Source of the DNA: Paulownia fortunei
Taxonomy: Eukaryota; Streptophyta; Magnoliopsida; Lamiales; Paulowniaceae
DNA length: 64,000 nucleotides
NCBI GenBank assembly: GCA_019321725.1
Contig: JAGSPU010001569.1
Coordinates: 930,001-994,000 of the forward strand
Reading direction: 5' to 3'
The notes beneath the pieces are model-generated. The model saw only the letters and a list, made by a program, of their open reading frames with translations. It was not told the origin of the DNA and made no database searches. The position numbers and the translations under genes are program-made. Shown in pieces: positions 1 to 12,600 of the stretch (position 1 is its first letter; each line of letters opens with the position of its first letter).

Positions 1-30
1 AATAGATATTAATGATGACTAGGAATTTAC

Positions 31-3000
31 CTTCTTGATACGTTTACCAATCACACCAGTGGATTCAATCAAAACTTGGTCTGGGTTCAGTTGAAGCAAC
101 TGTATTCATTAGGAAGTTAGATACTGAAAGTTCTATGTTTCCATTTAAAAAAAAAAGAACACTGAAAAATGGGTACCTCAGCAAGGGCGTGAGCGCATTC
201 TATAACATCTTGGTAACCTGCATCACCCTATAAACAGTTTTAAAGGATCTTAGCTCCATCAGGTAACGTTATTTGTTCATTTGAAAATAAATGGCCAGTG
301 GCAGTGAGAATGATCTAAGTTCTGTGGAGCAGGATAAAGAAAAGAGCATGGATGAAATCCTAGGCCCTCTAATATGTGTCTCAAAGATATATAACATTTT
401 TCTTTTATTTGGACCAAGTAGTACCTATTTTCGAATGAGCAATAGCAATAGAATTAAGAAAAGTTACCGTTGCTGCATTTGCTTGACCAGCATTTATTAG
501 TACCGCACGAGCCTGAAATGTTATAGCACATTTATCAGTTAAGTCATCAGAAGACGTTCTCTTTCTTCCTGCTGTCTTTTTTCTTTTCTTTTCTTTCTTT
601 TTCTGTTTAGGGTGGGTGGGGGGGGGGGGGGGTGGCAGAGAGGAAATTAGTTAATTTCTGGAGAAAATTAAATAAGCTATTGTCACAGTTCACAGGCTTA
701 GAAGTTGAAAACCATGAAAGGTAGTTCAATTTGACAAGAAGATTTTGCAATTTATTAACCCTGGGGACAAATATTCAAGCACTAACGACAATAGAATCCT
801 CTGAAATACACTGAATGACACAGGTTCCAATATTTTGGCAGCTTGAGCAAAGCATAATGAACCAGGCACCTTGAACACAAATAACCAGGACCACATGTAT
901 GGACGCATTACCTTACATTCTCACAGAAATAATAAAAAAACCTTGGATGGGATATGGAAAGATGAAGTTAAAAAAAATGGCAATTGAATCATATAACTTT
1001 TTATACATGTGAAAATATGTTTTCATTTTTATTCATAAGTTCCTTTCTTTGTTTTCTGTTTGGTATAAGTCCGAAAGAGTATTAGTGGTCATGCAGTTGT
1101 CCCACATTATTCCACTAGTAAAAGACCCAGCCAAGCAAACATTATTTTATCTCAACTTTCAACTTCAACCTCATGAAGCAGGATTGGTAACACTTCATAG
1201 AAGATAAAATGAACAAGAAGACTATGGTTTTGCCCAAGAATGTGTATAATTAATTATTAGATTGCTTTTTCAAATGGTTTAACAGAACATAATGATGATA
1301 CAACTTAGAAATGCTTTTAACATTTTTACATTTATATCCTAAAAGTAACACAGGCATAATCAATTAACGTTCTTGACTCGCTCCATATTTTCAAAGAGAA
1401 AGAAAACCATGAGAAAAGGACAGTGATAGCGAACGCATTTATGAACCTTGCATTAATTTTTTTAAAATTTTGATGGAATTACCGCTTTAAGCTGAGGTGG
1501 CTTTTAAGGTACAATTTGCACATTATTTGGCTAGATATGAGTATATTGATAACAGGTCATGTAATGTGATTAAACTTAACACTTTTTTGAACCTTTTGAG
1601 AAATAAAATCAGTTTTTTGTTAACTAAACAAACATCGCACTGGATTTTATAAGCGAGGAAACCAATTTTTCTGATCAAATAACCTTACGTAATCTTATTC
1701 AATTTGGCTCTAGCTTTTTCCTACTGAGGTAAACTCCCTGCACTATGAGAACCTTCTACAACAGCATGGATAGCTTTTTCTGTAACATACCGTTGCGGAC
1801 TTTTCCAGTGCCTCTTTACAGTATAACACAGGTGCAGCTGCAACGACGTTGTTGTAAATGTGCCTACAATATAAGTAGAGTTGTTGGAAACATAATATAC
1901 ATAACTTATTTTAAGAAGCTAAATTGGCCAACACTCAGAAAATTTTATGTGGCATAAGTAGGTATATATATATCAAAAGTTCCCACTAGGATGAAAGTTT
2001 GATCATTGTAAAGTATATGAACCACTCCTCAAAGAATGCACTAACTTTTTAAATAATGAGACCAACCTGCAGATATGGCATCTACATCACAAGTGACCAG
2101 TGCAAGATCAGGCTCTCTCCCTACTGCACGCAATCCACCATACATCCCAGCAGCTTTGAAACCCTTTGCAGCTGTAACTCCACCTGGAATCTAGAAATTT
2201 GAAGTCCACATAAGTTTTGAACAAACCAATACATGAACACCTTAAAAATAGCAAGGGTTTAATTTGGCGTGACAACAATACAAGAAGCATCATTCTTATG
2301 ATATTTACAAGAGTACAATTTTAATCTTTTCATCATCGAAGAAGGAAACTTGATCTACTTTTCCCAGTTTTGAGACATACCTATCTTTAAGAAATTGTGG
2401 CGTCTTTCACAATAATATTATGTCAGATTCACTGAAACTAAGTTTTTTTTACTGAATCTAAGTGCATTCGGTCTCAGACACACAGACTCTTAAAACTTTC
2501 AAGTGCACTGCATCTTCAAATTATGCTGAAAAAATAAAAAATTCCATTATCTGATCAAATAATCAAATTCTGGTTGAAAGACAAGCATTCAAGTCAAATT
2601 CAACTTAATCTTATCCATATTTATATGGAGCAGACAAAATGAGCCATCCTTTTTCCTCTTGTTCTGTCAAGGGCAGACAACAAAACTACAACAAATTGAT
2701 AAAATACTTACATAATGCACACTAGAAATAGACACTTGAACAAGCATTTGCTTGCCACACAAATACAGAAGCACATCATTCAAGTTCATATGCATACTCA
2801 CATACCCCACACCTACACCAATGCACACAGAGAACACTTGTATACTCACTAAAAGAACATAAATTCAGTTAACAAATGGAAGTTTTGATATGAATTACTG
2901 ACCTGATGCCATGGCCCTTCGGGCAGCAATATTGGAGCTGCTGGTATGTAATTTGACACATCTTCCGCAACATTTAATGCGGCAAACACTCTGCTGGTAT

Positions 3001-3338
3001 TCATTCTCCAATGACTCGCAGAAAAAAATATCTACACAGTATATAGTTTCTTCGATTATTGTTTATTAATGAACAAATGATGCATTTCACAAAAGAGAAA
3101 AATTTTCCATTGCTTTCTCTCTAATGACTCAATTTAATTAAACTAATGCATGAGCTCACTAAACCTGTAAGACAAAAAGTGAAAATTCTACTACTATCAC
3201 TTAAGTATAGAGTTCACTATACTAAATCTTTCGGCATTTTTCCGAGTATCAAACGAATTGAAATAAAGGAGTTCAAACCTTGGGTTTGTTGACGTCTGAG
3301 AATTTGATGTAGACGTAGTGAGGAACAGACAGAGACAT
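31..3338 (-). CDS. argJ: Arginine biosynthesis bifunctional protein ArgJ (glutamate/ornithine N-acetyltransferase), N-terminal part
   Basis: In plants ArgJ transfers acetyl groups between N-acetylornithine and glutamate in the plastid, sustaining the cyclic arginine pathway. Exons, in gene order: 3279-3338, 2903-3031, 2067-2190, 1791-1863, 468-512, 177-227, 31-99. All have GT-AG borders, and the gene continues past the left edge. Conserved ArgJ segments are visible: [46 protein letters not shown] and [14 protein letters not shown]. About 184 residues are in the window; the auto-cleavage threonine lies further on and is not present. The start at 3338 gives a short N-terminus that would have to serve as transit peptide; this is inference. 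Exon 1791-1863 is 73 nt where 74 keeps frame: one A appears lost in ACAAC, just before codons for NVVAAAP. The product is certain at family level; frame integrity is not. Confidence 0.9.
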
Positions 3339-4723
3339 TGTTGACCTGCCAACGCAAATGCAGTTGGAGTATGATAAACAGATTTATTAGGGTTTTGCCA
3401 GTCGCTGCACTGGGAAGGTGCCGGATTTTGCTTATTCTCTTCCCGCCACGCGCGATTCACGTGATTCATTTGCTCAGTTTTAAAATTTTCTTGTAATTAT
3501 TTGGGCGTAGGGCCGAGCGCGTAGGCGACCCGCGTCTGCTGGGTGGATTTTTAGGAAGGAATGCTTTCTTTCACTACAAATATGGATATTAATATATACC
3601 GCTTATATAATGTGCATAACGGTGTTGTATAGCGTGCTACTTTGCTTGTACTGATTTTTGAAACCCAGTTTCTTTCCTTCTTAATTTTGGGTTAAAAATA
3701 AAAGGAAATAATTGTAATTGAGAATTAAATGCAAACATACTCTTTGGTGAATACTTTGGACTTAGGATTTTGGTGAGGGAAAAGAAGAAATTAAAAAAAA
3801 TATCAAACAATAAAGTTAGAATACAATCATTTAAACTCGAAAAAATATTTTTCTTAGTTTTTTCTTTATTAGCATCCAAGGACCCAACACATTGAAGAAT
3901 CAACCCAATGAGCAAATTTCTATGGGGAAGTGTCATGAAAATCATAGTCACATCTAATCAACCACACCGCAAACAGTCATTTTAATTGAAGTATAATTCA
4001 ATTATATGATTGGTTTAATTTACTTGCACCATAAAAGTTTAGGTGAGATCAATTTGCAAAATCTTTTGTCATTGATTAATCATTGTCACTTAATTTGTGC
4101 GCATACCAACAACTAATTTTTCTAGTATTGAACTTATGGTCGAAGGATGCAACACAAGTCTTTACATGATAAATATTTTTTAGAGTCGCATCGAATTACC
4201 AAGCTGCGGTCCTGAACTGGAAATGGTTGGTTAATAGAGATGTTTTCAAATAATAAATCCCCTCTCGAGAAAATAACCGATATTTTTGATCTTTTCGCAT
4301 ACATTCTGAATAAAAGAGAGGGCAATTCTTTAACAAATATCTTAATCTGCAATCACCTGTTCCCTGATTATTGATAATAAGACTACAAGCTTTCCTCCGA
4401 GTATTCTCAAGACATTGCCCTTCAGCTACATATCCAAAGCCAAGAGAATTTTTCAAAAAAACTGTCAGGTAAACTACTTGTGCCAGGAATCTAGGTCACA
4501 AAAGCCTAATTATCTTCAATCTAGGATTTATAAACATGCCAGAAACAGAAGTAAATAGCCCCAGCGCTATTGCATATTATAGAAGTATACAATTCGGTTT
4601 GACTGACCAAAGATTTAGTACTGCAATTGTCTCATCTTATAATGTGTTGTTCTCCAGAAGCTAATATGTTTCAGCAAAATACAATGAAAAATATTTTTCC
4701 AACCAAATGATATATCATGAAAG
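3339..4723. other. Intergenic: argJ promoter and 3' flank of RRM gene
   Basis: The right part holds the 3' region of the RRM gene and the left part the argJ 5' UTR and promoter. Open frames here are short and have no recognisable codons or splice structure. A GC-richer patch lies at about 3500-3545. No transposon was recognised. Confidence 0.6.
3387..3395 (-). promoter_or_regulatory. Telo-box (AAACCCTAA) upstream of argJ
   Basis: Read on the minus strand this is AAACCCTAA, about 50 nt upstream of the proposed argJ ATG, so in the 5' UTR or proximal promoter. Telo-boxes are common near transcription starts of plant housekeeping, translation and organelle genes. Function here is inferred from the motif only. 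Confidence 0.4.
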
Positions 4724-7585
4724 TCAAAAACCACTCCATCCAACAGTCTTGTTTGTTGTGAACCCAGTCTCTGTAGACTGCATGTCTAGTCGAGGAGGTT
4801 GCCGAGGCTGAGCTTCCCTCGGCCTAGCTGGGTCAACGAAAAATTACCCAACCATCAAGGAACTTGGCATTCATTCCCTCCCGCGCCTTCTCAGCTTCTT
4901 CCACTGTGTCATAAGTAACAAAACCAAACCCCTTTGATCTTCCAGAGCCTCTATCAATGATCACTTTTGCTGGATAACCAACATGACATAAGTTCAGAAA
5001 TTGAATCAAGTGGAAATATAATGCAATTAATGACAGGCAGTGTGCCTAAAACTAGAGTGAGATCTGTTTACCCTCAAGAAGCCTGCCGAATGGAGCAAAA
5101 GCCTTGTAAAGATTTTCATCAGTTGTGGTTCTTGAAAGACCTGAGTCATGAAAATCAAGGAACCATTGGTCAGTTTTTACTACAGAATCTTGAAAGATAT
5201 ACACTATAGAAAACAGTTTTTCGAGACGCCCCTCGGCACACGCATGAAATGTGGTATTTAATTGGGTTATTTTCTTCTTCTGCAGGTTTCTTTTCATTTT
5301 CTTTTATTCTCTGAATAATAAATCATAGTCAACAACCAAGGCACAACCCTAAATATCTACACTCGAATATATTCTTACTGCTTCGTTCGAGTGAGCACGA
5401 ATTTGGATGAAAAGTTAATTAGTGGCATTAAAATTTAAATTGTACATGGAGTAAGAGCTCCTAGAAGCATATGATATTGACAGTGGAGCCTCAGGCACAG
5501 CTGACGTCCAAATAACGGTGCTACTTGCACGGGTAGACACCACCCACGTATGACCACTATATTTGGCATTTTCAAAAACATTTTGAGGAAATATTTCACA
5601 GACAATGTTTTGGTGAGAATCTCTTGGGGAATGTTTTCAGATGAAAATATGTTTGATTTAATCATTTTGAAAATGATTGATATGATGCATTTCCGCAAAA
5701 AATGTGTTTGGGAGAACCATATTCAGACCTTTGAAAATGCAAAAATGTTTTTGGTTTCATTTTTGTAGGAAACATTTTCTATGACAATTATCTTTTCAGA
5801 TGGGTCATGGGTTTATGTGTATTTAGTGGTGTTATATAGTTTAGTTGTGATGTTAGATATATTACATCATAATGAGGTCATGATTGTCAGAATATCTATG
5901 CTTATTAGATTACTTGCAGTTAAATAATGGTGTTGACATATAGAAGTAAATAGTAAATATAACGTATTTGTACATTTCATATATATCCATGAAGATGTAT
6001 GTGACCATGGATATTTTATAACCTATATAGGTTTAAGTACATATATATATATATATATTACATAGTGGATGTCTCACAAATGTATGCACACATATACACA
6101 TGTAATTTAGAAGAGCATGACATGTGATAAAGTGGACCGTGTCTTTTCCAATGTGAAAACTTTTTCAAGAGTATAAAGTTATGGAAGAAGCCCCAGAGAC
6201 AGATGCAGTGCCAGAGCATTCATCTTATTACAGTCTATTGGTTTTCAACTCTAATCTTAATACAATCAAGAAGACCACAAGTTCAATGGCTTACACACAC
6301 ATACTCATGCACTCACACTCATATTGATATACAAGCAAGGCATGAAAGCTTATTTAATCATATCATATATGCCATATATAATTTGCAACAGAAACAACAA
6401 GATATGACAAGATATTACTTTTCTCCAAAACTTCCTAAGCTTTTACCCTCTCTTCTCTACCATCTTCATTTTCCTGACTCCTAACGTTAGATGGTGAAAT
6501 CAGCATTCAGCATTTTTTAATTTAAACCAAAGCCTACTTAGCACTTCAATATTTAGCATCCCGCACTCTTATTTGCACCATTTTTTTGTCCCATAAATTC
6601 TACAAAAGGACAAATTAAGATCCTTTTGGCACATATTCTTTCTGTTTAGATGCTATAAAAGTTTGGGAACCAGAATCACTTTCTTTTCAAAATTAAAATT
6701 ATATACTAAAGCTGTGGAAATTTACATCTCTATCAAACTCCTTTAAAAATCAAATGATGGTCTCCTCAGACATTGGGGCGAAAATGAAATGAAAAAATCC
6801 CCGTTTCATATCACATCAAAATAAAATTACAGTTGTTCTTTGTAGTTGTCAATATGACAGACTTCTTTTCTAATCCTTATTGTTTTCATTCTTGTCCCAT
6901 GCAGCAGCCCAAGCCCACACACTTTTAGGGTTAAAAGTATTAGAAGTATCTTGAGTTAACACTAAGTAATAAGGATCTCCATTTCTTAATATTACTAATT
7001 TAATTGTATTAAGAGCTAAAATACATAGGGGAACGCTTAACTATTAGATGTAAGTATCTCTACTAGCAATTGTGATTAACAACTATACTTTCTGATGTTA
7101 CACATTTTCAATATGACAAGCAAGGAAAAAAACTAATAAACAAGGCAAGTTTCAAGCATTAGCAATTTACACATATAAAAGGGTCCTTATTGCTACTTCA
7201 TAAACATTAATGCATTTTAACTATGCCAAAAGCATGAATGTTCATTCAATTAGAGAAGCAGACCCAGTTTCTCAACTTCAGAGCATTGCATTGTTTTAAA
7301 GCTAGAGCAAGAAGGGAGCCCAAAATGAGAAAAAAAAAACAATTAACAAAATTACAAATATTTCATGGTTAAGAAATAGCATAATTAAAAAAGAGAGAGA
7401 GAGATAATATCATATTCCGCTAGACAACAGTGTGAATATATGGGCATACCGCTAACGAAGAGCTTGGGAGTGGTGAGAGTTGCAAGCGTAGAATTGAGGC
7501 GAAGCGAAGCGAATTGCGAGCGTATATTTAGTGAGGGCGTCGATGATCCGTTCAGAATGCGACGAAAAGCAGAGGCGAATGCCAT
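4724..7585 (-). CDS. Organelle glycine-rich-type RNA-binding protein with a single RRM (ORRM2/At5g54580-like)
   Basis: Small RRM protein, probably mitochondrial; relatives act in organelle RNA metabolism or editing. Exons: 7450-7585, 5072-5140, 4724-4969, with phases that fit. The N-terminus (MAFASAFRRILNGSS...) is basic, Ser/Arg-rich and lacks acids, as in mitochondrial presequences. RNP2 is LFVSGL (about residues 42-47) and RNP1 is KGFGFVTY (about 81-88). The family C-terminus FLDGWVIF is then followed in the given sequence by R-stop at 4833. Removing one A from the five-A run at 4839-4843 restores VDPARPRE, the usual family continuation, and moves the stop to 4724, giving 149 residues. Intron 1 is unusually long (5141-7449). 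The start at 7585 is the first ATG of the presequence frame. Family assignment is firm; the exact orthologue is less so. Confidence 0.85.
5141..7449 (-). other. 2.3-kb first intron of the RRM gene
   Basis: This stretch separates RNP2 (LFVSG) from the rest of the RRM. It ends in a good acceptor and starts with GTATGC. It is AT-rich and contains an (AT)n tract at about 6042-6058. No coding exon or recognisable transposon was found inside. A moderately long frame at 5550-5768 has mirrored frames on the other strand and is not protein-like. Confidence 0.6.
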
Positions 7586-9612
7586 TTGGTTTGAATTTCT
7601 TAGAGAGAAATATAAATTTTAGATTTGGGTGTAAGGTTAATGGGGAGAACGTTATAAACCCTAGCAAAACCCCCGATAAGCTGATACTCAAAATGAAACT
7701 TTTATAGGAGACTTCTAGACTTGTGTGATTCAGTAGGCGCGCGACTATAGGTTCAGTATACTGCTCAATTTTGTTAACCGTCTAATGCTTTGACTTAGGT
7801 AATACTTAGATGTGGTTTGACTGAATATTTTATAATGTTGAAGCAAAACTCAATTTTGTTCAAGTAAAAAAGTCTCCAATAATTATAAGATGATTTCAGT
7901 CAAAAAATTTAGCTTATATGATTAATATAACTAAATAAATTTATGTCATTTTCAGAAAAAGATAACTAGGGATTTTTTTATATAAGGAATTAAGTAAGTT
8001 GGAACAATGTTAAATGTTCATGGACTATTTGCCCCGTTCAGAAATGAATACTGTGAGTGGTGGGATTTCAATATGGTGATTTCAGAAAATTTATCAAACA
8101 TAGTCAAATATAATCTAAAGACTTGATTTCAATCTGTGCGAGGTTGTAGGTTGAAGGCTCCCTTGCCGTTGGCCCATTCAAATCTGTTCCTGGAAGATGA
8201 GTTTTAACGTGGGATGTCTGGGACTGACATGGGTTTCGATCAAAGGAATGTTTGGGTTATAAGGGTTAAGTTGGGCTTATCATGGTTGCATGAGTAATGG
8301 GCTTTAAACATATTACTTAAGGTTCTTTGGGCTCAACTCAATATATGGGCTTGAATCACGATCCACCTTTTGTTCAGGTTCCGTGACGACGACAACTTCT
8401 TTTGCTTCACAATTACTGCGTGATCCTGAATAAACCCAGCTGGAAATTTTGGGCTACGTGCGGTTTTATTTTGAAGTGTTTATGAAAAAATATTACTGAA
8501 AAATGTATTAAGTAAAATGATTATGATTGTTTATATTGGTTTTATTTTGAAAATGATTGATCTTTGAAAGAAGCATTTCTAATAAGATTTTATCTGATAA
8601 AAGTATCACCCCATCATTTTATATTATTATAAATTATTTTTATATTAATTGTATATATGTTAACGTGAAGTAATGATTATGATAATTTTAAAGTATTTTA
8701 GAGAAGGAAAAAATGCGTATGAAGAAAAGGCGATATCAAGTGTTTTGATTTCATTTCTAAGAAAAAATGGAAAAAAACACAAAACAAATCCTTAGATTAA
8801 ATTCAATTTGATCGCGGGCAAACTAATCCTATCCCAATATTTGGACTGACGTGAGAAGAGAAATTTCTTAATTCTTACTGACTCATCTGAGAATATGGTT
8901 TATGCTCTTGGAATATAATGTCTCCGGAGCTTTCTCGGTTGCAATTTCTATGTGAAGCAACACCATTTTCAGTGACTCAAAACCACTGAGTATGATCCAC
9001 TTACTACTTGTCAGGGTAATATAGCTTGGCAAACAAATGAATCACAAGTCTCGTATAAACCTTTTATTTGTTCTTTTCTGGCCAAACACGGCCTTTTTGG
9101 ATTGCAACCACCTTGTGTCCTGTAAGGAGATTCTCCATTTGCCACAAAAGGGCAAAAAAGAGAAGAAAACCAAGAAAGCTCACGATGCATGCATATTAAA
9201 AGAACAGCATGCCTGCAGATTTGCAGTTCTTAAGTAGTCTATTCTATACATCAGCCTAACACTCAACGGGCCAGGGCGAAGTGCCTTCTAAATGTCAAAA
9301 ATTCAATTTAAGCCCTATGTCCAACCAAATGATGGAAAATCAACCACGATTCTATCTTGCCAAATGGCACAGCATTTTCTCTAACAAAACTCACGTCCAT
9401 GGTTTTGTTTCCTCAATAAGCTTTTGGTTTTGATTTCCCACGGACTGCTTACATTCTTTTGACTGATAAAAGATGAGACAGGCAGCTGCCGCCCCACCTA
9501 GCGTTCCAACATCAGACGCCCCATGCGAAAACTGAAGATCTGTTTGGTAACAACCAAGGAGCGAACAGACTATTGTGGCCACTTTGCTGCTCCACACCAT
9601 CAACTTTCATAA
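7586..9612. other. Intergenic: RRM promoter and 3' flank of the PHD/GNAT gene
   Basis: The left end is the RRM gene promoter, with an AAACCCTA telo-box at 7656-7663. The rest is AT-rich with short, unconvincing frames. The 3' UTR of the downstream PHD/GNAT gene probably covers about 9250-9612. No repeats of note. Confidence 0.5.
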
Positions 9613-12600
9613 TCAGTCTGCTAACTGTTGTACCTCCTTCTCTAACAAGGATGTCCCCTTAAAAATTGTCAACTGGAGGTCCCTGGTGTACTTGAGCATC
9701 TGCTCATGAAAACATCAGTTCTCAACAGCAGAACTTTACAATCATTTAAGCAGTTCAAACCACAAAAAAACATATTCTATGGCCACTATGCAAACAAATA
9801 AATTTCACATTCAGCAAAATGGGTAATTTCCAGATTGCATTTTGTAGGCTTCCCTAAATTACTGCATCTTAGTCAAAAGATAAAGCCCACAGTTACAAAT
9901 GTAAAGGGTAAGCATATCATCTTCTTGTCAGAAGATGCAACTGTGATACAACTTGGGTAAGTTTGTGGTAGAAAAGAAAGTTCAGGTTCAGTTCATGTAA
10001 TTCTGCTCACTGACGGATTTAGTTGCGTGCTTTCAGAACATCAGATGGACTACTAGACCAAGAAATTTGTGTGTAAATTACACAGTCCTTCCTTAACCCC
10101 AACTAAGATGGAAATCCGGCATCATCATGCTTAGAAAGGGAAAGAAAAAATGAAAAAAAAATTGATGGATTCTTCATCAATTTTAACATCATAATTTTCT
10201 TTCAATCCAAGCAGCAGGAGGCGAAGTGGTCCTTGTTTGAAAAGGAGCAAAGGAAGAAAATGCAAATAAATTAATCCTTCCTGAAAAATGACTGCAACAA
10301 GGGAGAACCTTTTCTCATTTAAAAAAGTAGCTCTTACTTTTTATTTAATTTAGATTGGATCCTGAACTTTTTGGGCTTGATTTCCACAATACATTAAATA
10401 TTATATAAAGGGCATTGTTTATTTTAAATTTCCGTTCCTTCATCACCCCCTTCAATGAGATGGAGAGCAACCACTAATTGATCCAAATGAGCAAAGAAGA
10501 GCAATTTAATTTAATCTTTCCATGCCTTCACTAAACAAGAAGATAACGGAAACACTTTCAGGAACTTCTTCAGTGTGTATCATGTCCAGCAAAAGTATAT
10601 ATAGGAATGTAGGTGGAAAATCAATTGCCACTTCTATTTCAACAACTTTACCACTTTTCTTTTAATTTTCTCTTTAGAAGAACATGATAGACTTGTTTTC
10701 TATTTCTTTCAATTTACATTTTGCATCCACATAACTTTAAAGGTATACAAACAAAAAAAGAACTAAGAGGTTCCCCTAAGACCAAATTATCCTCAATAGA
10801 TTGGAGGAGCACTTACTTGCTCGTTGCTAGTCTTCCTGAAGCCTAGCTTCTTCGTCCACATGGGTTCAGCTTCCTCAGCAGCAGGGAGTACCAGGTGTTT
10901 CACATTCATGGATAACAAAAGCCTCTCAATGCATGAAAACAGTGCTTGAAAATAGCCCTACATATAAGCAGTTAATAAGGGTCGTCATTGATTTTCACGA
11001 AACAGCAGACAAATGTAACAAAACTTAGTCACAAAGAATAAAACTTCGATGGTTTGGCAGAAGGATACCAAAATACTCGCACACAAAAATTTTAAACACG
11101 TCTATTAAAGTCAAAGCCAACAATCTCATTGTTTTCCACCAACTTCAGTGAACTGAACGAAACAGAATAACAATAACCGCTCCATCCTCAATTCACTTCA
11201 GTTCATAGCTAAACAATAATGAGAAAGACCCTTCTGTATGAAATCCCATTCTACCCTGAATAGCCTTTACAGAAATGGTCATTCTCTCTACCAAAATGGC
11301 CTAAGGACTAAAGTCTGAGCTCAAGGCAACGAGATAGGAAAAAATAAACTTTTGATAGCAAGGCAAGATCGCTATCTGTTCCTATGTCCCTAGTAGAAGA
11401 TATCTCCTCAAGTTGGCTACTTACTTTTCCTTGATTTTCTCTACAAGTAGCCACTAAAGGAAGTTCAGCAACCTCCCGTCCAAATATCCTGAGAAGGGCA
11501 GCAGATACAACAATAGACCTGCATACATGTGGTGTTTAAACTTTCACTTGTAATAGTAAAATTAATCATGAACTAATAATGCAAAACAAAAAAATAATAG
11601 GAATAGAGGTAATTTCATATGTGAGTGACTTACTTTACAATTAAAACCACACAATACATTCCACTAAATTCTTGCCCGGATATGTTCCTTCTGCACAAAA
11701 GTTAGAACATTTATAGGTGAATGAAGAAAGTAAAGAGGTTAATAGGATAATTCAAAACCATGGAGAAAGAAGCAATGCAACACCAGTTTCAATATACTCA
11801 TGCAAATGCTTATATATAACTATTATATCAATCACTAACATATAAGCAACAGTCAAAAATGAATTCCAGACAATTCCAGTTGCCATTCATAATAACTACA
11901 AAAGGCTTTCATGTCCTCACCATCCCAAAAATAGAGAAATGCTACTTATCACCACCCACCTGTTCACCGTCTTTTTGATCCCCTTTATATTTTAAAGACT
12001 ACACTTACATTCTAGGTATTACTTGCTCAACCTGGTCCACTTATTAAATTTAGAGGTTGCATAACTTGCTTATGAGACCTGTTTTCCCCATTAACATGAA
12101 ACATCTTGTAACTAATACAAGATCAATCCATGCTACATTTTTTGTCAAAGGCGTAGTCTTGTGAATCATCACAACATTCTTCCGAATTCACCTGATATGT
12201 CATTGCTTAAACAAATGATTACACACCACGTGAAGCTACTTTGATTCAAAGAACAAAGCAAGCAGGGAATATATTAAAGTTTGGTATCCTCTTCTTCTTC
12301 TTCTTTTTTTTTTTTGGTGGGGGTGGGAGAGTGTGGTGGGGGTGAGGACTCTATGTTTCATGAAGACACTGACGAATTATTCTATTTCTGATTGATCCTC
12401 AACTACCACATGCTCTATCTCAAACAAAGGAAAATCTAAAGAAATAACTATTCTTGAACTAGTGGATGAAACAAAGCTAGATAAGTGTTCGTATAATCCC
12501 TGCACCATAGCAAGAACCTGTCTCTGAGCTATTAAATTGACATTTGACTTAGGCTGGATCAAGCAACCACCAAATCTTTGACAAGCATGGAGATAATCAG

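Noticed and set aside
5435..5768. Overlapping open frames on both strands in the RRM intron
   Set aside because: Composition is simple (TTTT/AAAA-rich) and frames mirror each other; no homology recognised and no splice sites joining them to the RRM exons.
9391..9603. 70-codon minus frame just downstream of the PHD/GNAT stop
   Set aside because: Most likely 3' UTR; no splice link and no recognisable protein.
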